Shown piece by piece: positions 20,549 through 31,016 of a stretch of 64,000 nt of DNA (positions are counted from its first letter, which is position 1; each line of letters begins with the position of its first letter). The translations under genes and the position numbers were made by a program. Source of the stretch: Frankiales bacterium (lineage in GTDB: Bacteria; Actinomycetota; Actinomycetes; Mycobacteriales; Geodermatophilaceae); NCBI GenBank assembly GCA_025465155.1, contig JAODNJ010000070.1, positions 1 to 64,000 of the forward strand, written 5' to 3'. The notes under the pieces were generated by a model, which had not been told where the DNA came from, did no database searches, and worked only from the letters and a program-made list of their open reading frames with translations.

Positions 20549-20855
20549 GCGTCCCGTCGCCCGCGAGCATCGTCCCGGCGCCCGCTCTGACGGCCCCCAA
20601 CTGACGACACACGGAGTTTTATAGTCCGCATCCGATACGCTCGCCGTTTTGCTCATTTACCTGGCATGGATCTGCCCACCGTTCGGTGGCATGCGTGCAG
20701 CTTTCCTGAAAGAGGCTAGCGGAAGCCGGGCTAGCTCGATTGATGGGGTTTGGGTGACATGTCGATACGTGAATTGTTCTGGGGACGTTGATGATCATCG
20801 AGAATGCAGGTCCGACAGGAGAAGCAGAGCGGTCGATGCTTCGTCGCGTCGCGAC

Positions 20856-23800
20856 CGGCTCGCCCCCCGGGCGCGGGGAGCACCAGCAGTACGCCGCACT
20901 CGGCAGCGACATCGCGTGGCTCACCCCCTCGGGCGTGGGGAGCACCGGTCGGCGTCGGAGATGCGTCGGAGATGACGTTGGCGGCCGAGGGCTCACCCCC
21001 GCGGGCGCGGGGAGCACCAGGGCAGTGCTCGGTACTGGCGTCACCCGCTGGGCTCACCCCCGCGGGCGCGGGGAGCACTCGATCAGCCCGGCGGCGCGCG
21101 CGGCGGCACCGGGCCACCCCCGCGGGCGCGGGGAGCACTCGGATGGCCGGTTGAGCTCGCACGCGGATCTGGGCTCACCCCCGCGGGCGCGGGGAGCACA
21201 CCAGCGTTTGCCCGGTGTAGTTGAACAGGCAGGGCTCACCCCCGCGGGCGCGGGGAGCACTGGGTCGACAACGAGGTCACAACGGCCACGAGGGGCTCAC
21301 CCCCGCGGGCGCGGGGAGCACCAGGCTTGAAACTTGTCACCCGTTAGGTCTAAGGGCTCACCCCCGCGGGCGCGGGGAGCACACCCTCGGCGGGGCGAAC
21401 GACAAGATCCTCCTGGGCTCACCCCCGCGGGCGCGGGGAGCACTGCACGGTGACCACGATGGCTGCCGAGGCGGCGGGCTCACCCCCGCGGGCGCGGGGA
21501 GCACTCGGTCGCTCGTTCCTTGGCACGGATCGCCTCGGGCTCACCCCCGCGGGCGCGGGGAGCACGACTACGACCGCGGAGACCGGATGCTCGACCAGGG
21601 CTCACCCCCGCGGGCGCGGGGAGCACTACACCCTGACCGCCGACGTCCCCGACGATCAGGGCTCACCCCCGCGGGCGCGGGGAGCACAGGTGCCGTTCGG
21701 CCGCCTCGACGTTCTGCCAGGGCTCACCCCCGCGGGCGCGGGGAGCACGCTCCACAACTTCAAACCGGACCGGTCGAACAGGGCTCACCCCCGCGGGCGC
21801 GGGGAGCACAACCTGCATCGCCCCGGTGTGGATGGGCATGCGGGCTCACCCCCGCGGGCGCGGGGAGCACTGCCCGCCCCTGCCCCACGAGTCCGACCAC
21901 GAGGGCTCACCCCCGCGGGCGCGGGGAGCACCTCCAGGCCTTCCTCACCAACGGCCAGTACCCGGGCTCACCCCCGCGGGCGCGGGGAGCACCGGCGCTG
22001 GTGGCCGTTGTGGCCGCCGAGGCCGGGCTCACCCCCGCGGGCGCGGGGAGCACTACGCCGGCCGCAGCAGGGACTGGCCGAGCCAGGGCTCACCCCCGCG
22101 GGCGCGGGGAGCACACGCCGGAAGGCCGTAGGTGAGCGCGGGAACTGGGCTCACCCCCGCGGGCGCGGGGAGCACGCCTCACCCATGGCGGTGACGAACT
22201 GGGAGGCGGGCTCACCCCCGCGGGCGCGGGGAGCACCACCGCAAGCTGGCCCGGCTGACGTCGGCGCCGGGCTCACCCCCGCGGGCGCAGGGAGCACCGG
22301 CTACATGACCGAGGCCGCCACCGCGATCCGGGCTCACCCCCGCGGGCGCGGGGAGCACGGAGGCGGGCTCTCGTCGAGCTCGACGCTGCCGGGCTCACCC
22401 CCGCGGGCGCAGGGAGCACCTGAATGACATGTACCAGGGAGTCTTCCGGCAGGGCTCACCCCCGCGGGCGCGGGGAGCACGTGAACCACCGGCCCTACGC
22501 CGCTGCCATCGAGGGCTCACCCCCGCGGGCGCGGGGAGCACGCCTCCACGGCGTCCCCGTCGGGGTCGTCCGGGGGCTCACCCCCGCGGGCGCGGGGAGC
22601 ACCTCACCGGCCAGTGGCAGGTGGAGGCCACCCGGGGCTCACCCCCGCGGGCGCGGGGAGCACACGGCTCGGACCTGTACCTGTACCAGGGTGCAGGGCT
22701 CACCCCCGCGGGCGCGGGGAGCACGGCGAAGCAGGGCGTGCGTTTCCGGGGGACGTGGGCTCACCCCCGCGGGCGCAGGGAGCACGCGCCGGTCCGCGGG
22801 CCCACGTAGGCGGCGCCGGGCTCACCCCCGCGGGCGCGGGGAGCACAGCCCGAACCGCAGCGGAAGCCTGCGGCTGGGGGGCTCACCCCCGCGGGCGCGG
22901 GGAGCACGCGCGCCCGCCGTCCAGCCAGGCGGACACGGCAGGCTCACCCCCGCGGGCGCGGGGAGCACCTGCACCTTCTCCCGGCTGACCCGGATGACCA
23001 CGGGCTCACCCCCGCGGGCGCGGGGAGCACGACGACCTGGACCGCCCGGTCGGCATGGCCCTGGGCTCACCCCCGCGGGCGCGGGGAGCACCCGCGCGTC
23101 GTTGGTGACCTGGCCGCCCACGGCGGGCTCACCCCCGCGGGCGCGGGGAGCACGTGGGGCTGCGGAAGTCCATCCGCGTCGCGCTGGGCTCACCCCCGCG
23201 GGCGCGGGGAGCACGAGATCCCCATTCGCCGGAAGCCCCAGCCTGAGGGCTCACCCCCGCGGGCGCGGGGAGCACCTGCCCCCGGCCGCCGCGTACGCCC
23301 CGATGAACGGCTCACCCCCGCGGGCGCGGGGAGCACACGTTACCGACCTCGCGGATGTTGATGTAGTTGGGCTCACCCCCGCGGGCGCGGGGAGCACGGC
23401 CACGTAGCGCACGCGCGTCACTCTCCCCGGGGCTCACCCCCGCGGGCGCGGGGAGCACAGCGTGTTCTGGCTCGTGCAGACGGTGCAGCCGGGCTCACCC
23501 CCGCGGGCGCGGGGAGCACAGCGACGCGGCCGGCGTGTTCGGTGTGCTCGAGGGCTCACCCCCGCGGGCGCGGGGAGCACGACGTGCAGGAGTACGGCGA
23601 GGACTTCCCGCTGGGCTCACCCCCGCGGGCGCGGGGAGCACGTCAACTGCCGGGCGCTGCGGGAAGCGGCCTAGGGCTCACCCCCGCGGGCGCGGGGAGC
23701 ACGCGATGATCAAGCTCGTCAACCAGAACGTGAAGGGCTCACCCCCGCGGGCGCGGGGAGCACATGGTGGCGGGGGCGACGGCGTTGAGCACGTCGGGCT

Positions 23801-26800
23801 CACCCCCGCGGGCGCGGGGAGCACCCGGGCACGGGCATCTTCCCGTCCTCCTCCCTGGGCTCACCCCCGCGGGCGCGGGGAGCACCTCAACAACCCCATG
23901 CGTCACACGCGCTGAGAGGGCTCACCCCCGCGGGCGCGGGGAGCACACGTCGTCGACGACCTTCGCGATCGTCTGGTTGGGCTCACCCCCGCGGGCGCGG
24001 GGAGCACTCGCTGCGGCTGGTGGCCTGCGCGAGCTCCCGGGGCTCACCCCCGCGGGCGCGGGGAGCACCTTCAGCGACTGATCGATCGCGAGCTCGCCGA
24101 GGGCTCACCCCCGCGGGCGCGGGGAGCACAACCTGACCCCGATGTGGCGCAAGGCCGGGGTGGGCTCACCCCCGCGAGCGCGGGGAGCACACCTCGGAGG
24201 AGCCGGTGGCGCAACCCGACCCGGGCTCACCCCCGCGGGCGCGGGGAGCACCCGACGGTGGTACCGAGCCCGAAGGCGACGCTGGGCTCACCCCCGCGGG
24301 CGCGGGGAGCACCCACGAGTACGGACGGTAAGGGTCATGCTGAGGGGCTCACCCCCGCGGGCGCGGGGAGCACCTGGGCCAGCTTGCGGACGCGAGGACT
24401 CGGGTGGGCTCACCCCCGCGGGCGCGGGGAGCACCAGTGCCTGTTCGTGGAGCAGATGGCTCGCGAGGGCTCACCCCCGCGGGGAGCACGGGCGACCGGA
24501 TCAAGCCGCTCGCGGGCGCGGCGGGCTCACCCCCCGCGGGCGCGGGGAGCACGTCTCCTGGGGTTGGGGTCTGCCGCCGTCGTCGGGCTCACCCCCGCGG
24601 GCGCGGGGAGCACGCGGCCAGGACCGCCATCGAGGCTTTCGCGGCGGGCTCACCCCCGCGGGCGCGGGGAGCACTAGCGGGCAGGTCATGTCGGTGTACA
24701 TCCGGCTGGGCTCACCCCCGCGGGCGCGGGGAGCACTCGGCGGCTGACCTGTCAGGGCCGCTGCGGCGGGGCTCACCCCCGCGGGCGCGGGGAGCACAGG
24801 CGCTGGCCCCACTGGGCCCGCCGATGCTCGGGCTCACCCCCGCGGGCGCGGGGAGCACCCACATGAAGGGCGGCTACCGCCGCTGCGTCCGGGCTCACCC
24901 CCGCGGGCGCGGGGAGCACGCGGTCAGCCTCGCCGGGGTCGGCGCCGCGGTGGGCTCACCCCCGCGGGCGCGGGGAGCACGGGGTGGCACTGGTGAGCGA
25001 GGGCCGGCCGCTAGGCTCACCCCCGCGGGCGCGGGGAGCACTCTCACGCGCCCCTCCCGTTACAGCGGCGACTGGGCTCACCCCCGCGGGCGCGGGGAGC
25101 ACCCATCGGGAGCCACCCAGAGGAAGCCGGAGCAGGGCTCACCCCCGCGGGCGCGGGGAGCACTTGCAGACGGCGCAATGCGCGTCGCTCATTCCGGGCT
25201 CACCCCCGCGGGCGCGGGGAGCACGCGGGCGCGGACCTCAACGTTCTCGTCGGCACGGGCTCACCCCCGCGGGCGCGGGGAGCACCTGACCACGGCCGGG
25301 CTGAACATCCGGGTCGAGGGCTCACCCCCGCGGGCGCGGGGAGCACGCGGCCTCACAGGGCATCGCCTCTGCCGCCCCGGGCTCACCCCCGCGGGCGCGG
25401 GGAGCACGAGGAACTGCGTAACCGACTTGGCCGCTGGCTGGGCTCACCCCCGCGGGCGCGGGGAGCACTCGCTTAGGTTTCTGTCAACTCGCGCGCTTCA
25501 GGGCTCACCCCCGCGGGCGCGGGGAGCACATGGACGTGCAGGAGTTCGATGACTTCCCGCTGGGCTCACCCCCGCGGGCGCGGGGAGCACCGGCTGGTGC
25601 CGCCGATGGTCTGGGGAACGCCGGGCTCACCCCCGCGGGCGCGGGGAGCACATCAGCCCGGCCGGCCAGTCGGCGACGTCGAAGGGCTCACCCCCGCGGG
25701 CGCGGGGAGCACGGCGTGTAGACCGGGACCAGCGCCTCCGACTCGGGCTCACCCCCGCGGGCGCGGGGAGCACAGGACTTCGGACTGTGACCGAGCCGAC
25801 CGCCCGGGCTCACCCCCGCGGGCGCGGGGAGCACCCTTGGCGACGACCTTCGGTGTGCGCGGCACCGGGCTCACCCCCGCGGGCGCGGGGAGCACTACAC
25901 CCTGACCGCCGACGTCCCCGACGATCAGGGCTCACCCCCGCGGGCGCGGGGAGCACCTGCCGCCCTGCACGCTGCCGCCGGCGCCGGCGGGCTCACCCCC
26001 GCGGGCGCGGGGAGCACTCTCTCCGCCTTCGTCGGGCCAGCTCCAGAGGGGGCTCACCCCCGCGGGCGCGGGGAGCACGAGCAAACACCGCGACGTCGTG
26101 ATCATCGTCTGGGCTCACCCCCGCGGGCGCGGGGAGCACTCGGTCTCGGTGGTGCCGATCGAGGCGGCGTAGGGCTCACCCCCGCGGGCGCGGGGAGCAC
26201 TTCGTCGTGGTCAAGGTGATCGTGTGCGTGGTGGGCTCACCCCCGCGGGCGCGGGGAGCACGCCCACAGGTGCCGGGTGCCGGCGGCGTCGGGGGGCTCA
26301 CCCCCGCGGGCGCGGGGAGCACCTGTCCAGCACGCCCGAGGAGATCGACGAGGCGGGCTCACCCCCGCGGGCGCGGGGAGCACGCGTTCATCCCGATCAA
26401 CAGCAGTGCCCGGTCGGGCTCACCCCCGCGGGCGCGGGGAGCACTGCATCTGCACCGACAGCGAGGACGACGAGGAGGGCTCACCCCCGCGGGCGCGGGG
26501 AGCACCGGTGGACGTTCACGGGCCCGGGGCAGGTGACGGGCTCACCCCCGCGGGCGCGGGGAGCACGTCGCGAAGGTCGTCGACGCGGTGCTGCGGGTGG
26601 GCTCACCCCCGCGGGCGCGGGGAGCACTTCGCGCCGGACAGGACACGGACGATGCCGTTGGGCTCACCCCCGCGGGCGCGGGGAGCACTTACCACCCCGA
26701 ACTACCTGGCCGATCCCGGCGGGCTCACCCCCGCGGGCGCGGGGAGCACCAGATCGACGGTCAGATGACCTTCGACGACCTGGGCTCACCCCCGCGGGCG

Positions 26801-27115
26801 CGGGGAGCACCCTTGTTGACGCGGTATCCGACGGTCATTCCGGGGCTCACCCCCGCGGGCGCGGGGAGCACGCACCCTTCTCGGAGTGCCCGATGGCCAC
26901 CGAGGGCTCACCCCCGCGGGCGCGGGGAGCACCACGAGCTGCGAGTCGATGACCGACAGATTCCGGGCTCACCCCCGCGGGCGCGGGGAGCACGGCGCCG
27001 TGGACGCTGCCCGCGTCGCCCTGGAGGGCTCACCCCCGCGGGCGCGGGGAGCACCGGGGCGGCATGTCCTATCGGGAGTTGTGGGAGGGCTCACCCCCGC
27101 GGGCGCGGGGAGCAC
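20856..27115 (-). CRISPR. Type I-E CRISPR array, 103 repeats / 102 spacers by hand count
   Basis: 29-bp repeat GGGCTCACCCCCGCGGGCGCGGGGAGCAC on + (canonical GTGCTCCCCGCGCCCGCGGGGGTGAGCCC on -), mostly 32-nt spacers and a 61-bp period. Repeats 1, 2 and 5 at the left end are degenerate, so the leader is on the right. Confidence 0.99.
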
Positions 27116-27177
27116 CCTTCCTGACCTGCATTTTCGGTTCAGAAGTAGTGGCTAGTGATTCGGTTTCGAAGCGAACG
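27116..27177 (-). promoter_or_regulatory. Putative CRISPR leader between cas2 and the array
   Basis: Intergenic segment adjacent to intact repeats and the cas2 stop; locally less GC-rich than its surroundings. Confidence 0.6.
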
Positions 27178-27543
27178 CTATGGGATCGGTCGGCGACCGA
27201 ACTTCCGTCGCCTGCTGGCTGCGCTCCAGCCCGGGGGCGGCGGTTCGTCGCCCACTGGCGTCGAGGGCTCGGACGCCGGCCGCATCATCAACGTCAGCCC
27301 ATCGAAGTCGGTAGGCACCCAGTAGTGGTTGTGCACGCGAAAATCCATCCGCTGCTCTCCCGGCACGCTGAACACCATCAACGCCCGGCCACCCGACGTC
27401 ATCTCGCAGACGTTGAGCCACAACAAATCACGCACACGAGTGGACACGTGGCCGACGAAGACACCTGCAGAGATCTCGAGGAGCCATCTCGTCAGGTGCC
27501 CCCGCAACCCCGCCGGACACGCCGACAGGACGATGACCACCAT
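27178..27543 (-). CDS. cas2: Type I-E CRISPR-associated endoribonuclease Cas2e
   Basis: MVVIVLSACPAGLRGHLTRWLLEISAGVFVGHVSTRVRDLLW Cas2e signature; ATGA overlap with cas1. Confidence 0.95.
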   Translation of the reverse strand: MVVIVLSACPAGLRGHLTRWLLEISAGVFVGHVSTRVRDLLWLNVCEMTSGGRALMVFSVPGEQRMDFRVHNHYWVPTDFDGLTLMMRPASEPSTPVGDEPPPPGWSAASRRRKFGRRPIP

Positions 27544-28511
27544 CAGAAGTCGGTTCCGAAGCCGGAGTCGCCTCCGTAGTCTGCTCCGGCAGCGACCGCA
27601 TCTCCCTTTTCGTCCCACAGGTAGACGACGTCGGCGTCCGGCACCTCATCGCCCGGTGCGTCCCCCGGGATGGCCAAGAGCCGCCGCACGTCCCGCACGC
27701 ACTGCTCCAGCACCTTTCCGTCGTAGAGACGGTCTCGCACCGCTCGGCGTGCATCAGCCGGGATGTCGTCGGTGTCGCTCGCGGCTACCTCGAAGGCCAC
27801 CGGGATGGAGATCTCGGCCTTGTAGAGATCCGCGACGTCGTAGACGAACGAGAGCTCGTGCCCGCTGTGGACGAAGCCGAGCCCCGGCGAGCAGCCCAGC
27901 GCCACGATGACCGCGTGCACCACCCCGTACAGCGAGGTGTTCGCCGCCGAGAGCGCCTGGTTGACGCGGTCGCCGGACGCGAAGTCGGCGACGTCGTAAT
28001 CCCGACGTTTCCACTTCACCCCAGTACGAGCTGCGTACTCCCGGTAGATCTTCCGGACCCGCGCCCCCTCCCGCCCACGCAGCTGCTGCATGGTGAGTGC
28101 CTCGACGTCCTCGTCGGCGAATCGCATTGCGTACATCTGCCGGGCTACGGCGAGCCGGGAACGCTTGTTCGTCACCAGCTCCGCCTGGGCTTCTAGCAGT
28201 CGTGACGACTTCGCCAGCGAGCGGCCGTGTGCGTAGCAGCGGACGCCCCGCTCCCCCACCCACACCGCCGTTGCCCCGCTCTGTCCCAACAGCACCATCG
28301 CCTGGTGGCTGACGTTGGTCCCAGGGCCCAGCAGCAGCGCACCCAGTCCGGCCGCTGGGATGTGCATGGTTCCGCGCTCGTCGGTGGCGGTGACCGCGTT
28401 CGCGTCCCGGTGGACGATGCAACGCTCCACGTACACGAACGACAGCCGGTCCTCGGCGCGCACCAGCTCAGGAAGGGAGGGCGGCGGCGGTCCAGGGACC
28501 TTCCGGCTCAT
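27543..28511 (-). CDS. cas1: Type I-E CRISPR-associated endonuclease Cas1e
   Basis: DRLSFVYVERCIVHRDANAVTATDERGTMHIPAAGLGALLLGPGTNVSHQAM...NTSLYGVVHAVIVALGCSPGLGFVHSG. Confidence 0.97.
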   Translation of the reverse strand: MSRKVPGPPPPSLPELVRAEDRLSFVYVERCIVHRDANAVTATDERGTMHIPAAGLGALLLGPGTNVSHQAMVLLGQSGATAVWVGERGVRCYAHGRSLAKSSRLLEAQAELVTNKRSRLAVARQMYAMRFADEDVEALTMQQLRGREGARVRKIYREYAARTGVKWKRRDYDVADFASGDRVNQALSAANTSLYGVVHAVIVALGCSPGLGFVHSGHELSFVYDVADLYKAEISIPVAFEVAASDTDDIPADARRAVRDRLYDGKVLEQCVRDVRRLLAIPGDAPGDEVPDADVVYLWDEKGDAVAAGADYGGDSGFGTDF

Positions 28512-29188
28512 GCCGTCACCGGCGCGAGCGTGAGCAGACCACAGCCGTATGCCTTCGCTGATCCGAGGCCAGCGGTCAACGTCGTCCGCAAGGCATCCGG
28601 GTCGGCGACCACGAGCTGCCCCTCGAACGTCGCCCGCGACAGGGTCACCGTCGCGTCCTGCCGGCGAAACCGATCCACCGTCCGGTTCCGGATAACGAGC
28701 CCGTGTTCCGGCCGCTCTTCTCCGTCCGGCCCGGGCACGGGAGGAAGCTCGAAACCGGCCGGCTGCGCACGGTTCACCAGCCACTGTTGCTGCTGGGCCA
28801 CCGTGACGTGTCCGAACCGCTGGGACGGCGCCCCGTCCTTAAGCGGTCGGGAACGGGTGGGGTTCGCGGTGAGCCGGAAGGCCCATCGTTGTCCGAGGGC
28901 CAATCGGTCGAGCAACGGTGCGTAGTCGCGGCTCTCCCAGGTCTGGAGTGTCGGCCAGCCGGCCTGCTCGATCAGGTGGGTGAAGTCCGGCTGCTCCGGA
29001 GACACGACGTACAGCAGCGTCTCGCCGTCGCCGGGGTCGAGCCGCCACAGGACCCGTTCCGTGGTGCGGTCGGCGAGCCGACCGGGGAATGACGCGAGGA
29101 CGGCGGCGTGCATCGACTGCGGCGACCCGAGCACCTCTCTTGCGGCTCGGCGTGCGGGATTCAGCTTCACACGGCTCAGGTAGGTCAC
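28508..29188 (-). CDS. cas6e: CRISPR-associated endoribonuclease Cas6e (CasE/Cse3)
   Basis: VTYLSRVKLNPARRAAREVLGSPQSMHAAVLASFP...GLGSAKAYGCGLLTLAP glycine-rich C-term; GTG start overlapping the cas5 stop. Confidence 0.93.
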   Translation of the reverse strand: MTYLSRVKLNPARRAAREVLGSPQSMHAAVLASFPGRLADRTTERVLWRLDPGDGETLLYVVSPEQPDFTHLIEQAGWPTLQTWESRDYAPLLDRLALGQRWAFRLTANPTRSRPLKDGAPSQRFGHVTVAQQQQWLVNRAQPAGFELPPVPGPDGEERPEHGLVIRNRTVDRFRRQDATVTLSRATFEGQLVVADPDALRTTLTAGLGSAKAYGCGLLTLAPVTA

Positions 29189-29892
29189 CAGGCCGCCATG
29201 GGGTCGTGCGTGTCCTGCGAGATCGCGCGAGCGCCGTTCGAGTGCACCTGCACGCTGGCGTAGCGGACGGTGCGCCAGCCGTACTCCCGGCGCTGCGGGT
29301 CGAAGCTGATCGGCTGATCCCGGACCGTCACCGCCTTGGCCGTGCCGGGCAGACAGTCGATGACCGTCTCTACGTGCACCTCTGCGAGCGTCGCAACGGC
29401 CGAGCTGCGCCGGTACCAGGCCTGGGCGGCCCAGGGCTCGGACGCCAACGCCTCCTCGACGGTGCCGTCCACCACCTTCGGCACCAGCGGTCGGGAGGGT
29501 GGGCACGAGCGTCGGCCTAGGTACAGCGGGAACGTCGGACGGCGCAGCGCCTCGGCCAGGCCGTCGAGCAGTCCCGTGTCCCCCTCGACCGCCGCCACGA
29601 ACACCGCGTCGGCGAGGTAGAAGCGGTAGCTCAGCGGCATGGTCTGCTTGCCGTCGAGGCTGCGGGCGGTCTGGAAGTCGCGGACCAGACGCCCGGGCTG
29701 GTCGATCCGCACGCCAAAACGCAGCTGGGCCAGGTCCTCCAGGGAGTCGGTGCGTCGGCGACCCTGGGCGGCCGCCAGTAGGCCCAGCACGCCGCTCTTG
29801 GTCGGGGCGGACTCGGTTCCCCGTCGGACGAAGCGGGATGACGTCCCCCAGGCCTGCAGCGGGCCGGTGAGTGTGAGCACCAGGGCGCTCAT
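29185..29892 (-). CDS. cas5e: Type I-E Cascade subunit Cas5e (CasD)
   Basis: MSALVLTLTGPLQAWGTSSRFVRRGTESAPTKSGVLGLLAAAQGRRR. Confidence 0.95.
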   Translation of the reverse strand: MSALVLTLTGPLQAWGTSSRFVRRGTESAPTKSGVLGLLAAAQGRRRTDSLEDLAQLRFGVRIDQPGRLVRDFQTARSLDGKQTMPLSYRFYLADAVFVAAVEGDTGLLDGLAEALRRPTFPLYLGRRSCPPSRPLVPKVVDGTVEEALASEPWAAQAWYRRSSAVATLAEVHVETVIDCLPGTAKAVTVRDQPISFDPQRREYGWRTVRYASVQVHSNGARAISQDTHDPMAAW

Positions 29893-31016
29893 GCCACGAC
29901 CGCGGCGCCCTCGGCGGTCAGCCGGGAGGCCACCAGCTCGCCGACCGCGGGGAGGACGTCCGGCCACGGGCACCGCTCCCCCAGCTCGGCCAAACCGTGG
30001 GCGGCCGGGCCGGCGACGAAGGTGGCGACCGGCTGCAGCCCGTAGGCGGCGGCCAGCTCCCCGGCGTGTGACGCCATCCGCTGGACCGCCTTGCGCACCC
30101 GGCCGTCTGCGCTGACGATCGCTTCCTCGAAGGCGCCAACGTAGCTGACGGGCTGGTCGTCGCGGACCTGGACCAGGATCGCGTCGGGCAGGGTGCGGTT
30201 GGCGAAGGTGTTCTGCTTGCCGGTCGGCATGCTGGTCACGAAACTATCGAGGAACACCTCGACCGCCCGGCGGACGGCATCCCGGTCACCGAGGTTCCGG
30301 GCCAGGCAACCCAGGTCGATCGTCGCGTACCGGTAGAGGGTGGAGGAGTTGAACTCCACCGTGCCGATCATCCCGGCGCCCGCGTCCTCCTCCTCGTCGG
30401 CCGCTTTGTGGTCGTCGACGGCAGTGAAGTAGTCCGACTCGTCCTCGACCGCGTGCACGCTCAACGCGTGCGCCACCTGGCAGGCCGCGTCGACGTTGAG
30501 GTCGGTCTGGTCGGCGACCATCCGGCCGAACAGGGCGATGTCGACCGAGTGCTCCCGGTCCGCGAGCTTCTTGACGTCGGTTGCGTAGTTGCCTTCGTCG
30601 CCGGCGGCCAGCGCGGCCTCAGCCAAGTTTTCGATCTGCCGGCGAGAGAGGAAGTAGAGGAACTCGGACTCCTTGGGCGCTTCGGGCTTCGCACGGGCCG
30701 CCTTTAACTTCACGCCGACCTTCCCGAGCACCTGCTCGGCCAAGGTGGTCGATCTTGATCCATCCACCGACGGATCGATCCGGTGGATCTCGTCGGCGAT
30801 CAACTCGACGACCCGGCGGCTGCGGACGCCGAGGCTGCTCGGGTCCAACTGGTCGGCGAAGGCCTTACGCGCCGCCCTTTTCCAGGCCTGGCTGGACACC
30901 CGAGCCCGTCGGACGCCACCGAAGAACGCCGTCTTGGGGCTGCCGGTGTCGTCCCGGTTGAGGTTGCTCGGCGGCACGGTCTGCAGCACGTGGACGTCGA
31001 TGTAGGTGCGTGTCAC
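29889..31016 (-). CDS. cas7e: Type I-E Cascade subunit Cas7e (CasC/Cse4)
   Basis: TYIDVHVLQTVPPSNLNRDDTGSPKTAFFGGVRRARVSSQAWKRAARKAF. Confidence 0.96.
   Translation of the reverse strand: MTRTYIDVHVLQTVPPSNLNRDDTGSPKTAFFGGVRRARVSSQAWKRAARKAFADQLDPSSLGVRSRRVVELIADEIHRIDPSVDGSRSTTLAEQVLGKVGVKLKAARAKPEAPKESEFLYFLSRRQIENLAEAALAAGDEGNYATDVKKLADREHSVDIALFGRMVADQTDLNVDAACQVAHALSVHAVEDESDYFTAVDDHKAADEEEDAGAGMIGTVEFNSSTLYRYATIDLGCLARNLGDRDAVRRAVEVFLDSFVTSMPTGKQNTFANRTLPDAILVQVRDDQPVSYVGAFEEAIVSADGRVRKAVQRMASHAGELAAAYGLQPVATFVAGPAAHGLAELGERCPWPDVLPAVGELVASRLTAEGAAVVA

Noticed and set aside
20784-20799. GATGATCATC palindrome left of the CRISPR trailer as a module boundary
   Set aside because: A short palindrome, and no matching copy was found at the right side (37.57-37.98 kb) to support a target duplication.
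21221-26952. Many 100-380 aa ORFs across the CRISPR array (e.g. 21221..22135, 22424..23407, 24404..25552) with periodic GSPPRARGA / GLTPAGAGST / AHPRGRGEH motifs
   Set aside because: These are the 29-bp repeat read in three frames. The 61-bp unit shifts the frame by 1 each period and repeats/spacers are stop-poor. They are not proteins.
20856-27115. Self-targeting spacers against genes of this element
   Set aside because: By eye no spacer matched the relaxase, cas or T4SS genes. An exhaustive alignment was not possible, so no claim is made.
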